Source of the DNA: Plantactinospora sp. BC1
Lineage (GTDB): Bacteria; Actinomycetota; Actinomycetes; Mycobacteriales; Micromonosporaceae
Direction: 5' to 3'
NCBI RefSeq assembly: GCF_003030345.1
Contig: NZ_CP028158.1
Span: forward strand, 4,092,001 to 4,156,000
DNA length: 64,000 nt
The position numbers and the translations under genes are program-made. The stretch's first letter is position 1, and each line of letters starts with the position of its first letter. Positions 23,260 to 31,720 of the stretch are shown here, piece by piece. The notes below the pieces were generated by a model, which saw only the letters and a program-made list of their open reading frames with translations, was not told the DNA's origin and did not search any database.

Positions 23260-25938
23260 TCAGCCGACCGGTTGACCACTGATCGCACTGAAGAAGACGG
23301 TGGAGAGCCCACCACCGACAACCGCTGCCGCGAACCCGACGGTCACCGCCCGCCAGGTGCGGTTGAACCAGCGCATCAGGGCGGCGACCACCAGACCGGT
23401 CGCCAGCGCCGCGAGGAACCGGGGCACCCCGGCCAGCAGCGCGGAGATCGCCTGGCCGCGCTCCGACTCACACGCACCGGAGACCCCGGGTACGCAGTCC
23501 ACCGGCACACTCGCGTCGAGGGTGAGTACCCAGACGAAGACGGCCAGTACGGCGACCGCGTACCAGGCGACGGTGTAGAGGACGGCGGTGAGCGGGCCAC
23601 TGGGCCGGGGATCGAGCAGGTCGTCTTCGAGTCGTCGACTCAACGGGCTGGGCCGCCCCGTCCGGGTCGCCGAGGTCAGCAGGCCACCGCTCGGGGGGCG
23701 TCGGGTGGTCGTACCCGCCCCGCTGACGCTGCGGGCCGAGCCGGGCGTACCGGCGCGACCAGCGGTGCGACCGCGACCCGGTGCCGCCGCCGGCCGTCCC
23801 GTCGGTGGGCTGGGCTGACTCGCTCGGCGGGCCGGCGACACCGGCCGGGCCGGCGGCGGGTACGCGACCGCCGGAGAACGCGGCGCCGAGTCCGGAATGC
23901 CCATCCAGCGCGGGTCGTCCCCGGCCAGTCTGGTCCCGGACCAGAACGCGTCGCCACCGTCCGACTCGGTACGCTCCCTGCCCCGGGCACCGCTGTCGGC
24001 GGCGGTGTCGCGCCCACTGCCGGCGTCCCGGGCCAGCCCGGCGAGTTCGCCGTGCCGCCACTCCGTGGTGTCGGTGAACCGGTCCCACTGGCCGGTGTCC
24101 GTGGACCGGTCCCACTGTCCCGTGTCCGTCGACCGGTCCCACTGTCCCGTGTCCGTCGACCGGTCCCACTGTCCGGCGTCGGTGGACCGGTCCCAGCGTC
24201 CCGGGTCGGTGTTCCGGTCTCGGCGGCGGCCGGTGCCGGCGGCTCCCGGCGGCTCACCGTCGGTGACCCGCTCCAACATCCCGGTGTCGGTGAACCGGTC
24301 CCATGGCCCGGCATCCGCACCCCAACCCGCGCCGGCCGCGTCCGAGCGTGGACCCGGCCCGGAATCGGCGTGCCGGCCCCGGTCCGCCCGCTCCTCGCCG
24401 GCCCGGCGTACCGGCCCGGCGTCCCGGTAGCGGCGGACGGGCTCGGCGTCCGGCTCGCGTTGCCGCCGACGGGCGCCGGTGCCGGCGGAACCGGGCAGCG
24501 GGTTCTCGCCGCGCCACCGTCGGCTGCTACCGCCGCCGGATTCGGTCTGCCCGGGCGACCGGACCCAGCGGGCCCCCGCCGTCGACTGGTCGGTCCCCGG
24601 GTCCGGCTCGGTCGAGGGGGTGACGTCCGACCGCTCCGCGAGCTGCGTCGGCTCCTCCTCGGCCCGGTGCCGGGAGCGCCGCCGCCCGACGGACGCGACC
24701 CGGTCGCCCGGATCGTCGGACTCCCATCGGGCCGGCTCGGCGCGGCGTCGACGTCCCTGCGCCGGCAACGCGGGGTCGTACGCCGGGTCGGGCTCCCGCT
24801 CGGCGGCCCCGCCCCACCGGCCGGACGCGGAATCGTCGGTCCGCCCGCGCCAACCGACGGTGCTGTCGGTCGGGTCGCGGCGGCCGGTCGCGGTGGAGGG
24901 CGAACCGGTGGCTCCGACGCCCCACCCCGAGGTGGACCCGGGCGTCGGGTCATCGTCCGGGTCGGCGCGGCGTCGTCGGCCCGTCCCGGACCTGGCCGGA
25001 GGCTCGCCGAGCAACCCGCTGTTCGCACCGGCACCGGTGGTGGGCGCGGCGGCGGCCCATCCGCCGGAGGTGGGTGCCTCGGAGATCCATCCCCTGGTCG
25101 GGGTGCCGGCACCGGCGCCGGTGGTGGGAGCGGCACCGACCCAGCCGCTGGTGGGTGCGGCGGAGGCCCAGTCGTCGACCTCGTCCCGGTGTCGATCGGC
25201 AGCGGCGCGACGCCTGCCGCGCCGCCCGGTCGCCCGGGGCTCGGCGGTCTCGTCCCGCATGCCTCCGGCCGCGTCGCGCGCCGCGCTGCCGGTCGTGTCG
25301 CGCCAACTGCTCCCGGTCGTGTCGCGTGGCGCGCTGCCGGTCGTGTCGCGTGGCGCGCTGCCGGTCGTGTCGCGTGGCGCGCTCCCGGTCCTGCCGCGCC
25401 ACGTGCTGCCGCCCGCCTCGCTCCGCCAACCGACCGGGTCGCCGGTACCGCGCCAGTGGTCACCGGCGCTCTCGCCGCCCGGGGCGTCGTCGGCCGCGCC
25501 ACTCGGACCGCGCCAGTATTCGCCGGTGCTGTCCCAGGTCACCTCCGGGGCGACCCGCCGACGGTCCGGGCGACCGCTCTCCGTGGCCGGCTGCGCCGAC
25601 ATGTCGGGGCGATGGTGCCGGCCACCGTCACCAGGGTCCAGGTCGGAGTCCGAGGTCCGCTCGGAGGCGTCGGTGGCCCAGCCGGAACTGCCGGTGTACG
25701 TCCGGGGGGCGCCGGGCTGGAGCGGCTCGGTGGACTCCCGGGCCCAGGACGGCGTGTAGTTGTCCACCGGCTCGGGTGCGCCACGGTGCCGGGCTCGTCG
25801 TCGGCTCGGGGTGCGGTAGGTGACGTCGGAACGCGAATAAGGATCACCTGGCCAGGGCGGCGCCGGGTCGCTCCGGCCGCCACTGTCCTGCCACTCATGT
25901 CGGGCGAGCTCACCCCGCCCCCGATCCCGATGGTCCAC
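23260..25938 (-). CDS. Large disordered, repeat-rich membrane protein
   Basis: About 892 residues with the suggested GTG at 25938; the open frame continues to 26127, but codon use there loses its high third-position GC, so a later start is preferred and remains uncertain. The first 740 residues are charged, Gly/Ser/Thr/Arg-rich and disordered, with two peptide repeats: GSAPRDTT-like units (24-bp array at 25271-25414) and DTGQWDRST units (27-bp array at 24071-24205). The C-terminal 110 residues hold four probable membrane helices (LYTVAWYAVAVLAVFVWVL, ISALLAGVPRFLAALATG), with two Cys in an external loop (DCVPGVSGACE). Function unknown. It is divergent from dnaB and convergent with rplI. Confidence 0.65.
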   Translation of the reverse strand: MDHRDRGRGELARHEWQDSGGRSDPAPPWPGDPYSRSDVTYRTPSRRRARHRGAPEPVDNYTPSWARESTEPLQPGAPRTYTGSSGWATDASERTSDSDLDPGDGGRHHRPDMSAQPATESGRPDRRRVAPEVTWDSTGEYWRGPSGAADDAPGGESAGDHWRGTGDPVGWRSEAGGSTWRGRTGSAPRDTTGSAPRDTTGSAPRDTTGSSWRDTTGSAARDAAGGMRDETAEPRATGRRGRRRAAADRHRDEVDDWASAAPTSGWVGAAPTTGAGAGTPTRGWISEAPTSGGWAAAAPTTGAGANSGLLGEPPARSGTGRRRRADPDDDPTPGSTSGWGVGATGSPSTATGRRDPTDSTVGWRGRTDDSASGRWGGAAEREPDPAYDPALPAQGRRRRAEPARWESDDPGDRVASVGRRRSRHRAEEEPTQLAERSDVTPSTEPDPGTDQSTAGARWVRSPGQTESGGGSSRRWRGENPLPGSAGTGARRRQREPDAEPVRRYRDAGPVRRAGEERADRGRHADSGPGPRSDAAGAGWGADAGPWDRFTDTGMLERVTDGEPPGAAGTGRRRDRNTDPGRWDRSTDAGQWDRSTDTGQWDRSTDTGQWDRSTDTGQWDRFTDTTEWRHGELAGLARDAGSGRDTAADSGARGRERTESDGGDAFWSGTRLAGDDPRWMGIPDSAPRSPAVAYPPPARPVSPARRASQPSPPTGRPAAAPGRGRTAGRAGTPGSARSVSGAGTTTRRPPSGGLLTSATRTGRPSPLSRRLEDDLLDPRPSGPLTAVLYTVAWYAVAVLAVFVWVLTLDASVPVDCVPGVSGACESERGQAISALLAGVPRFLAALATGLVVAALMRWFNRTWRAVTVGFAAAVVGGGLSTVFFSAISGQPVG
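24071..24205. repeat. 27-bp tandem repeat x5 inside the repeat-rich membrane protein
   Basis: Units at 24071, 24098, 24125, 24152 and 24179, each with the core ACCGGTCCCA. They encode nine-residue DTGQWDRST-like peptides on the minus strand. A further diverged copy occurs near 24288. The array stays in frame because 27 is a multiple of three. Confidence 0.9.
25271..25414. repeat. 24-bp tandem repeat x6 inside the repeat-rich membrane protein
   Basis: Six 24-bp units; those at 25319-25342 and 25343-25366 are identical and that at 25367-25390 differs by one base. They encode eight-residue DTTGSAPR-like peptides on the minus strand. The near-identity of the central copies points to recent expansion. 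Confidence 0.9.
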
Positions 25939-26396
25939 AGCCGAGGCGTGACCTTTCTGGTTAGTCGATCGCGAGGAGTCTGGTAGGTCGTTCGCGAGTA
26001 CCGTACGCAGATTGCCGTCGCCCGATGATACGCCGTCCCGGTAGCCCGAATTTGACCTGTTTCTTTCCTCCACATGGTGGGGATCGAGTCGGCGCAGGTC
26101 AGGCACGCTCCAGGCTATCTTCCCCAATCGTTATCCACAGCCTGTGCACAGGGCCGCACACACCCCGTCCGGAAACCGTCCACAGGTTGTCCCGAGCTCC
26201 GTCCACCGGCCTGCTTGAGAGTCTGACCTCGACGTCCGTATCGTTGCGCCCTGACCCTGCCACCCGTGCCGACATCCCCCGGTCAAGCGGCTGGCCAGGG
26301 CCGGCCCGGCCCGCCGGCCGAGCGGAGCCGTGGGTCAGCCGGGAAATGTCGTACGTCGGCGGTTCGCTAGGAGTCAGCCGGTGTGGCGGAGGGGGG
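25939..26396. other. Divergent regulatory region upstream of dnaB
   Basis: About 460 bases between the suggested start of the repeat-rich protein and dnaB. Codon composition is unlike the neighbours. It contains a perfect DnaA-box match (26131-26139), a nearby TGTGCACAGG segment, and a second CCACAGG-type half match near 26179. The rest shows no gene or repeat. It should hold both promoters. Confidence 0.5.
26131..26139 (+). promoter_or_regulatory. DnaA-box match TTATCCACA
   Basis: Exact match to the consensus DnaA box, in the region upstream of dnaB. Only one exact copy is present, with weaker CCACAGG matches nearby, so this is not an origin. DnaA may regulate dnaB from here. Confidence 0.5.
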
Positions 26397-29300
26397 ATGC
26401 CTGTGTCGATCACCGATGACGTCCGTGGAGAGTCGCGACCGTCGCGTGGGGAGTCGCGACCGTCGGTGCCGCCGACGGACGTACCGGCACCCCGCGACGG
26501 GCAGTTCGACAAGACCCCGCCGCAGGACATCGCGGCCGAGCAGTGCGTGCTCGGCGGCATGCTGCTCTCCAAGGACGCGATCGCCGACGTGGTCGAGATC
26601 CTCCGGACCAACGACTTCTACCGGCCGGTGCACTCGACCGTCTTCGACGCGATCCTCGACCTGTACGGCCGGGGCGAGCCGGCCGACGCCATCACCGTCG
26701 CCGCCGCGCTCGCCGACTCCGGAGACCTGGCCCGGATCGGCGGCGCGCCCTACCTGCACACGCTGATCGCCAGCGTGCCGACGGCCGCCAACGCCGCCTA
26801 CTACGCCCGGATCGTCGGCGAGCGCGCGGTGCTGCGGCGCCTGGTCGAGGCGGGTACCCGGATCGTCCAGCTCGGCTACGGCTCCACCGGTGGCGGCGGG
26901 CGGGACGTCGACGACGTGGTGGACCTGGCGCAGCAGGCGATCTACGACGTGACCGAGAAGCGGGTCAGCGAGGACTTCGCGGTCCTCGCCGACATGCTCC
27001 AGCCGACGCTCGACGAGATCGAGGCGGTCGGTGCGCAGGGCGGCGTGATGACCGGGGTACCGACCGGCTTCACCGACCTGGACCGGTTGCTCAACGGCCT
27101 GCACCCGGGGCAGTTGATCATCGTGGCTGGGAGACCTGGTCTGGGCAAGGCCCTCGCGCTGGACACACCGCTGCCCACTCCCGACGGCTGGACCACGATG
27201 GGTGAGATCCGGGAGGGAGACCGGCTGCTCGGTGCGGACGGTCGGCCGACCCGGGTGACCCACGCGTTCGAGATCATGCACGACCGACCGTGTTACGAGG
27301 TGGAGTTCTCGGACGGGTCGACCCTCGTCGCCGATGCCGAGCACCTGTGGAAGACGACTACCAGGGCGAGCCGTCGGCAGGGCGGGGAAACGCCTCGGCG
27401 ACGCTACCGGCCCGACGAGTCCACGAACCGGCTGCGTGAGGTCGGCAGGACGTTCCGAGAGTCGTCACCGAGGTCGACCCGCAACTTCACCATGCACACC
27501 GCCGGGCGGCGGGTCGGCGTGACCGGGCGGGTCCTCCATCTGGCCCAGCAGGTTGGAGGCAGCCGGAACTGGTCGGCTCCGGCGTACGACGGCCACCGGC
27601 TGGCGGCCGAGATGATCGCAGTTGCCGAGCCTCCGATGCACAGCGCGACCACCGCGACGCACGACAACGTCGTCACCACCGAGCAGATCAGGGCGACCCT
27701 GCGGACCACCGACCAGGATCGGCGCCTCAACCACGCCGTCGAGAACTGCGCGCCCCTGGAACTGCCCGAACGCGACCTGGCCATCCCGCCGTACACCCTG
27801 GGGGTGTGGCTCGGCGCCGGTCACGGCGCCGCCGCCCGGCGGTACGGGTCCTTCCTCGGCGCGTTGCGGGCGCTGGACGTCCTGGACGACAGGCATCTGC
27901 CCGCCGCATACCTGCGGGCGTCCGAGGCTCAGCGCCGTGCCCTGCTCGCCGGTCTGCTGGACACCGACGGCACGGTCGGGCCGACCGGACACCTTCGGTA
28001 CACGTCGACGTCGCACCGGTTGGCACTCGACGTGGCGGAGTTGGTGGTCAGCCTGGGCTACCACTGCACGATCGCGACCAAGCGGGTGAGGGGCGGCAGC
28101 GAGGAGACGGCGACCGCCTACACCGTCGACTTCAGCACGCCGGACGAGGTCTTCCGACTCGAACGGAAACGCCAGGCGCATCGCGACCGTCGCCGGGCGA
28201 CCAACACGACCACGTCGGGCGCCCGATACATCGTCGCCGTACGGCCGGTGCCGAGCGTGCCGGTGCGTTGCGTGACCGTCGACAACGCCGACCACCTCTA
28301 TCTGGCGGGTCGGTCGATGATCCCGACGCACAACTCGACGGCGTCGATGGACTTCGCCAGGAACGCCGCGATCCGGCACAACTGTGCGAGTGCCATCTTC
28401 TCGCTGGAAATGAGCAAGGTCGAGATCGTGATGCGCCTCCTCTCGGCGGAGGCCCGGGTGCCGCTGCACGTACTGCGCAGCGGGCAGCTCTCCGACGACG
28501 ACTGGACCAAGCTGGCCCGCCGGATGGGCGAGATCAGCGAGGCGCCGCTCTTCGTCGACGACACCCCGAACATGAACCTGATGGAGATCCGGGCGAAGGC
28601 CCGACGGCTCAAGCAGCGGCACGACCTCAAGATGATCGTTGTCGACTATCTCCAGCTGATGAGTTCGCCGAAGCGCACCGAGAGCCGTCAGCAGGAGGTC
28701 GCGGAGCTGTCCCGAGGGCTGAAGCTGCTGGCCAAGGAGGTCGAGTGTCCGGTGATCGCGGTCAGCCAGCTGAACCGTGGCCCGGAGCAGCGTACCGACA
28801 AGCGTCCGCAGTTGTCCGATCTGCGTGAATCGGGATGTCTGACCGCCGAGACCCGGCTCATCCGTGCCGACACGAACGCAGAGATCACGCTGGGCGAGCT
28901 GTTGACACAGGGCGTACGGGACATACCTGTCTGGGCCTTGGACGAGAAGTTGAGGTACACCGCCCGGACTCTCACACATGCGTTTCCCAGCGGAACTCGT
29001 CAGGTTTTCCGGCTGACTCTCACCTCGGGCAAGCAGATCGAGGCCACTGCCAATCACCCGTTTCTGACCTTCGGCGGCTGGGTTCCGCTTCGGGAGATCA
29101 CGGTCGGCGCCCGGGTCGCGACGCCTCGGCACATACCCCCGCCACTGACCACCCGACCCTGGCGAGAGGCGCGGGTGATCATGCTTGCACACCTGCTCGG
29201 GGACGGATCCTTCGTGCGGAGGCAGCCCGTCCGGTACGCCAGCCAGGACGAGGAGAACCTCGCCGCCGTAACGGCAGCGGCGCAGGACTTCGGCATCACC

Positions 29301-30296
29301 GCGATTCGGGATGACTACGCGGCGGCACGGGTCAGCACCCTCCGTCTTCCCGCCCCCTACCGTCTGGCTCGGGGGCGGCGGAACCCGATCGCCGAGTGGC
29401 TGGATGGCCTAGGGCTGTTCGGCCTGCGCTCGCACGAGAAGTTCGTACCATCCGAGGTTTTCTCGCTACCCAAGGAACAGATCACACTGTTCCTGCGGCA
29501 CCTCTGGGCGACGGATGGGTCGGTCACGGTGAACAAGACAGGACGAGGCGGGCGGATCTACTACGCGTCGACCAGCCGTCGGATGCTCGAAGACATCTCC
29601 CGCCTGCTGCTTCGCTACGGCATTACGGCGCGGCTGAGGGCGGTTCCGACCAAGACGCACCGGACCCAGTACACGCTGGATATCTCCGGGCGGGACGATC
29701 AGCTCCGGTTCCTGCGTGAGATCGGAGTGCACGGCGAACGGGCTAGGGCGTGCGCTCGACTGATCGCGGCCATCCAGTCCACGGTCAGCAACGCCAACGT
29801 CGACACCGTCCCCCGTGAGGTGTGGAGCCGAGTGCGGGAGGTGCTGACCGAGCGGGGCATGACGCATCGCGAGTTCGCCGTTTCGCTGGGGACCCAGTTC
29901 TGTGGCAGCACGCTGTGGAAGCGTGCGCCGAGCCGTACCCGACTTGCCAAGGTCGCGCAGGTGCTGGATTCCGCAGACCTCGAGTTGCACGCCACCAACG
30001 ACGTCTTCTGGGACGAGGTGCGGCACATCGAGCCGTTAGGTGAACGCGACGTGTACGACGCGACGGTGCTCGGCGTACACAACTTCATCGCGAACGGGAT
30101 CGCCGTGCACAACTCGATCGAGCAAGATGCCGACGTTGTCATATTGCTGCACCGCGACGACTACTACGACAAGGAGTCGCCCCGGGCCGGTGAGGCGGAC
30201 TTCATCGTCGCCAAGCACCGGAACGGACCGACCGACACCGTCACCGTCGCCGCGCAGCTGCACCTGTCCCGGTTCGTCGACATGGCCATCGTCTGA
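26397..30296 (+). CDS. dnaB: Replicative DNA helicase DnaB with two inteins
   Basis: 1299 residues from ATG 26397 (MPVSITDDV; GTG 26403 is an alternative), with GGAGG just upstream. The two inteins remove 395 and 426 residues, leaving a 478-residue helicase of normal length. Extein parts: N-terminal domain (PPQDIAAEQCVLGGMLLSKD), RecA-like domain with the P-loop GRPGLGK interrupted by intein 1 and resumed as ST, Walker B region (MIVVDYLQLM), and the C-terminal motif RESG, interrupted by intein 2 and resumed as SIEQDADVVILLHRD. The helicase unwinds DNA at the replication fork. Both inteins break essential motifs, so activity requires both splicing events. dnaB after rplI matches the M. tuberculosis order. 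Confidence 0.98.
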   Translation: MPVSITDDVRGESRPSRGESRPSVPPTDVPAPRDGQFDKTPPQDIAAEQCVLGGMLLSKDAIADVVEILRTNDFYRPVHSTVFDAILDLYGRGEPADAITVAAALADSGDLARIGGAPYLHTLIASVPTAANAAYYARIVGERAVLRRLVEAGTRIVQLGYGSTGGGGRDVDDVVDLAQQAIYDVTEKRVSEDFAVLADMLQPTLDEIEAVGAQGGVMTGVPTGFTDLDRLLNGLHPGQLIIVAGRPGLGKALALDTPLPTPDGWTTMGEIREGDRLLGADGRPTRVTHAFEIMHDRPCYEVEFSDGSTLVADAEHLWKTTTRASRRQGGETPRRRYRPDESTNRLREVGRTFRESSPRSTRNFTMHTAGRRVGVTGRVLHLAQQVGGSRNWSAPAYDGHRLAAEMIAVAEPPMHSATTATHDNVVTTEQIRATLRTTDQDRRLNHAVENCAPLELPERDLAIPPYTLGVWLGAGHGAAARRYGSFLGALRALDVLDDRHLPAAYLRASEAQRRALLAGLLDTDGTVGPTGHLRYTSTSHRLALDVAELVVSLGYHCTIATKRVRGGSEETATAYTVDFSTPDEVFRLERKRQAHRDRRRATNTTTSGARYIVAVRPVPSVPVRCVTVDNADHLYLAGRSMIPTHNSTASMDFARNAAIRHNCASAIFSLEMSKVEIVMRLLSAEARVPLHVLRSGQLSDDDWTKLARRMGEISEAPLFVDDTPNMNLMEIRAKARRLKQRHDLKMIVVDYLQLMSSPKRTESRQQEVAELSRGLKLLAKEVECPVIAVSQLNRGPEQRTDKRPQLSDLRESGCLTAETRLIRADTNAEITLGELLTQGVRDIPVWALDEKLRYTARTLTHAFPSGTRQVFRLTLTSGKQIEATANHPFLTFGGWVPLREITVGARVATPRHIPPPLTTRPWREARVIMLAHLLGDGSFVRRQPVRYASQDEENLAAVTAAAQDFGITAIRDDYAAARVSTLRLPAPYRLARGRRNPIAEWLDGLGLFGLRSHEKFVPSEVFSLPKEQITLFLRHLWATDGSVTVNKTGRGGRIYYASTSRRMLEDISRLLLRYGITARLRAVPTKTHRTQYTLDISGRDDQLRFLREIGVHGERARACARLIAAIQSTVSNANVDTVPREVWSRVREVLTERGMTHREFAVSLGTQFCGSTLWKRAPSRTRLAKVAQVLDSADLELHATNDVFWDEVRHIEPLGERDVYDATVLGVHNFIANGIAVHNSIEQDADVVILLHRDDYYDKESPRAGEADFIVAKHRNGPTDTVTVAAQLHLSRFVDMAIV
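27150..28334 (+). other. Intein 1 of DnaB: class 3 type at the P-loop, endonuclease degenerate
   Basis: Residues 252-646 (395 aa). It begins with Ala (ALALDTPLPTPDGW), so there is no Cys or Ser at position 1. It ends THN and is followed by Ser. The three class 3 marker residues are present: Trp318 two residues after the block B His (EHLW), Cys625 in block F (VRCVTVDNADHL) and Thr644 in block G (PTHN). Class 3 inteins use the block F Cys to form the branched intermediate. The LAGLIDADG endonuclease is decayed: its first motif reads LGVWLGAGHG with Ala474 in place of Asp, with only a short gap before block D, while the second (LAGLLDTDG) is intact. Confidence 0.9.
28836..30113 (+). other. Intein 2 of DnaB: class 1, intact LAGLIDADG endonuclease
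   Basis: Residues 814-1239 (426 aa). It begins with Cys (CLTAETRLI), has the block B motif ATANHPFLT, block F VYDATVLGVHNFIANG and ends VHN followed by Ser. This is the standard class 1 mechanism. Both endonuclease motifs keep their acidic residue: AHLLGDGS (Asp936) and HLWATDGS (Asp1040). A helix-turn-helix-like segment (TERGMTHREFAVSLG) follows the endonuclease, as in mycobacterial DnaB inteins. The insertion point, RESG/SIEQ, is the one used by the DnaB inteins of Synechocystis and M. tuberculosis. Codon use is somewhat less GC-biased than the exteins, consistent with later arrival. Confidence 0.95.
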
Positions 30297-30366
30297 GCCC
30301 GTCCGGAGACCGAGCCGCTGGGCCGCCCGGAGACCGAGTCGCCGGCCGGACACCGTCGCGGGTGGC

Positions 30367-31116
30367 TCAGCCGAGCAGGGGGAACCAGCCGGCGGCCTCG
30401 CCGAGCACCAGCCGGTCGTGCGCGCTCAGCGGGAGCCGCCCGGTCCCCTTCAGCAGATAGTCGGTGTCCGACCAGTCGGGTGGACGGATCGCCTCGGCGC
30501 TGAGCAACCCGTCCAGGGTCGCCACCGCGATGGCGACGCCCGCAGGCTCCGGCTCGGGCGCGTCCGCAAGGTCCACCGTCAGGTCGAGATGGTGCACGAC
30601 CGCCTCGGTGACCAGGGTGGCGAGGAATTCCGGTACCGCCAGCACGTGACCCTGGGTGCTGACGTACCCGAGCGGGTCGGCCGCGGCGGCGGCCCGGACC
30701 GCCGCCGGTGCGGTGTCGGTCCAGAGCCGGACCACGCCGCGCGGCCGGTCGAAGGCGGCGGCGGACCGGCGTACCCAGGTGGCGTGCCGCCCCTCGTCCG
30801 GATCGCTCGGCGACAGCCAGTAGCTGACGCCGTCCACGTCCGCCGGCCCGACCGCCGGGCTGGCGAGCGTGACCAGGGCCCGCTGGGCGTCGAGGACCAG
30901 ATGTAGCAACAGGTCGACGACGAACCAGCCCCGGCAGCGGGTCGGCCGGAGCAGGTCGACATCGGCGAGGTCGCCGACGGTCGCGGTGATCAGGTCGTAC
31001 GCCGCACCGAGCGCCCGTTGCGGCCCCGCCGCCCGGGACGCCTCACTGCCCGCAGCCGCCCCGGGCACCTCCGCACGCCCCGCCCGGGACGCGTCCACGC
31101 CGTCCAGCCGACCCAC
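30367..31116 (-). CDS. Maleylpyruvate isomerase-family mycothiol-dependent enzyme
   Basis: 249 residues from GTG 31116; the start overlaps its own GGAGGTG so a later GTG (31098) is possible. After about 30 disordered residues comes a DinB-like four-helix domain (AYDLITATVGDLADVDLLRPTRCRGW, then DLLLHLVLD), with the first metal His in LLLHLV and a second group in EAVVHHLDLTVDL, followed by a C-terminal MDMPI domain. Family members bind a divalent metal and mycothiol and catalyse isomerisation or thiol transfer. Substrate not identifiable. Mycothiol synthesis depends on inositol from ino1 in the same window. Only 70 bases separate its end from the end of dnaB. Confidence 0.82.
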   Translation of the reverse strand: MGRLDGVDASRAGRAEVPGAAAGSEASRAAGPQRALGAAYDLITATVGDLADVDLLRPTRCRGWFVVDLLLHLVLDAQRALVTLASPAVGPADVDGVSYWLSPSDPDEGRHATWVRRSAAAFDRPRGVVRLWTDTAPAAVRAAAAADPLGYVSTQGHVLAVPEFLATLVTEAVVHHLDLTVDLADAPEPEPAGVAIAVATLDGLLSAEAIRPPDWSDTDYLLKGTGRLPLSAHDRLVLGEAAGWFPLLG

Positions 31117-31299
31117 CTCCGTCCAGCCGACCCCATTGCCGCAAATGGCGAATCCCCGCCCCCGGCGACGTACGCCCGCCCGTCGACGACGCGCGAGGTT
31201 CGTTGCCCGGGCACGGGGATCCGTGAAACTCCGGTCAACCGGCCGATCCGGTGGCCGGTCTCCCAGCGGAGACTGGAACCGTCCTGCCGGCGGGGCCGG

Positions 31300-31698
31300 T
31301 CAGTCGAAGAAGTCGTTCAGGAAACCCTTCCGCTTCTTGTGCCGGTAGTGCCCGTGGTAGCCGTAGTGCGGCTGCCCGTGCTGCCCGTACGCCGGGGCCG
31401 GCGCCGGCGGGTAGCCGTGCGCGGGCGGTGGCGGCGGCGGGGCGTGGCTCGGACCGCCGTAGGCGGGCTGGTGCGGGGCCGGCGGCGGCGGAGGCGGCGG
31501 GTATCCGGCACCCGAGGCGGGCGTGTGCTGCGGCGCCGGCGACTGCTGCTGGCTCCAGTTGGCCTCGGCCTCGAACAGCTTCTCCAACTCGCCCCGGTCG
31601 AGGAAGATGCCACGGCATTCGGTGCACTGGTCAACCGTGACGCCGCTGCGCTCGTACTGGCGCATGTCGCCACGACACTTGGGACAGGTCATCTGCAT
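31300..31698 (-). CDS. TFIIB-type zinc-ribbon protein with Pro/Tyr-rich tail
   Basis: 132 residues from ATG 31698. The N-terminus has CPKC (about 5-8) and CTEC (about 25-28) with the family pattern GVTVDQCTECRGIFLDRGELE, a zf-TFIIB-like zinc ribbon. A short acidic helix (LEKLFEAEANW) follows. Residues 55-120 are Pro/Tyr/Gly/His-rich and disordered, and the C-terminus is KKRKGFLNDFFD. Function unknown; proteins of this type are small cytoplasmic zinc-binding proteins. The 180 bases between it and the MDMPI gene contain nothing I recognise. Confidence 0.8.
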   Translation of the reverse strand: MQMTCPKCRGDMRQYERSGVTVDQCTECRGIFLDRGELEKLFEAEANWSQQQSPAPQHTPASGAGYPPPPPPPAPHQPAYGGPSHAPPPPPPAHGYPPAPAPAYGQHGQPHYGYHGHYRHKKRKGFLNDFFD

Positions 31699-31720
31699 CA
31701 CTCGACGGTACCCGGTCGAA

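Noticed and set aside
26100-26200. Replication origin near dnaB
   Set aside because: Only one exact DnaA box is present; dnaA, dnaN and a box cluster are missing.
28836-30113. Free-standing endonuclease or insertion element inside dnaB
   Set aside because: The segment is in frame with dnaB and has complete intein splicing motifs at both ends, so it is an intein, not a separate gene or IS.
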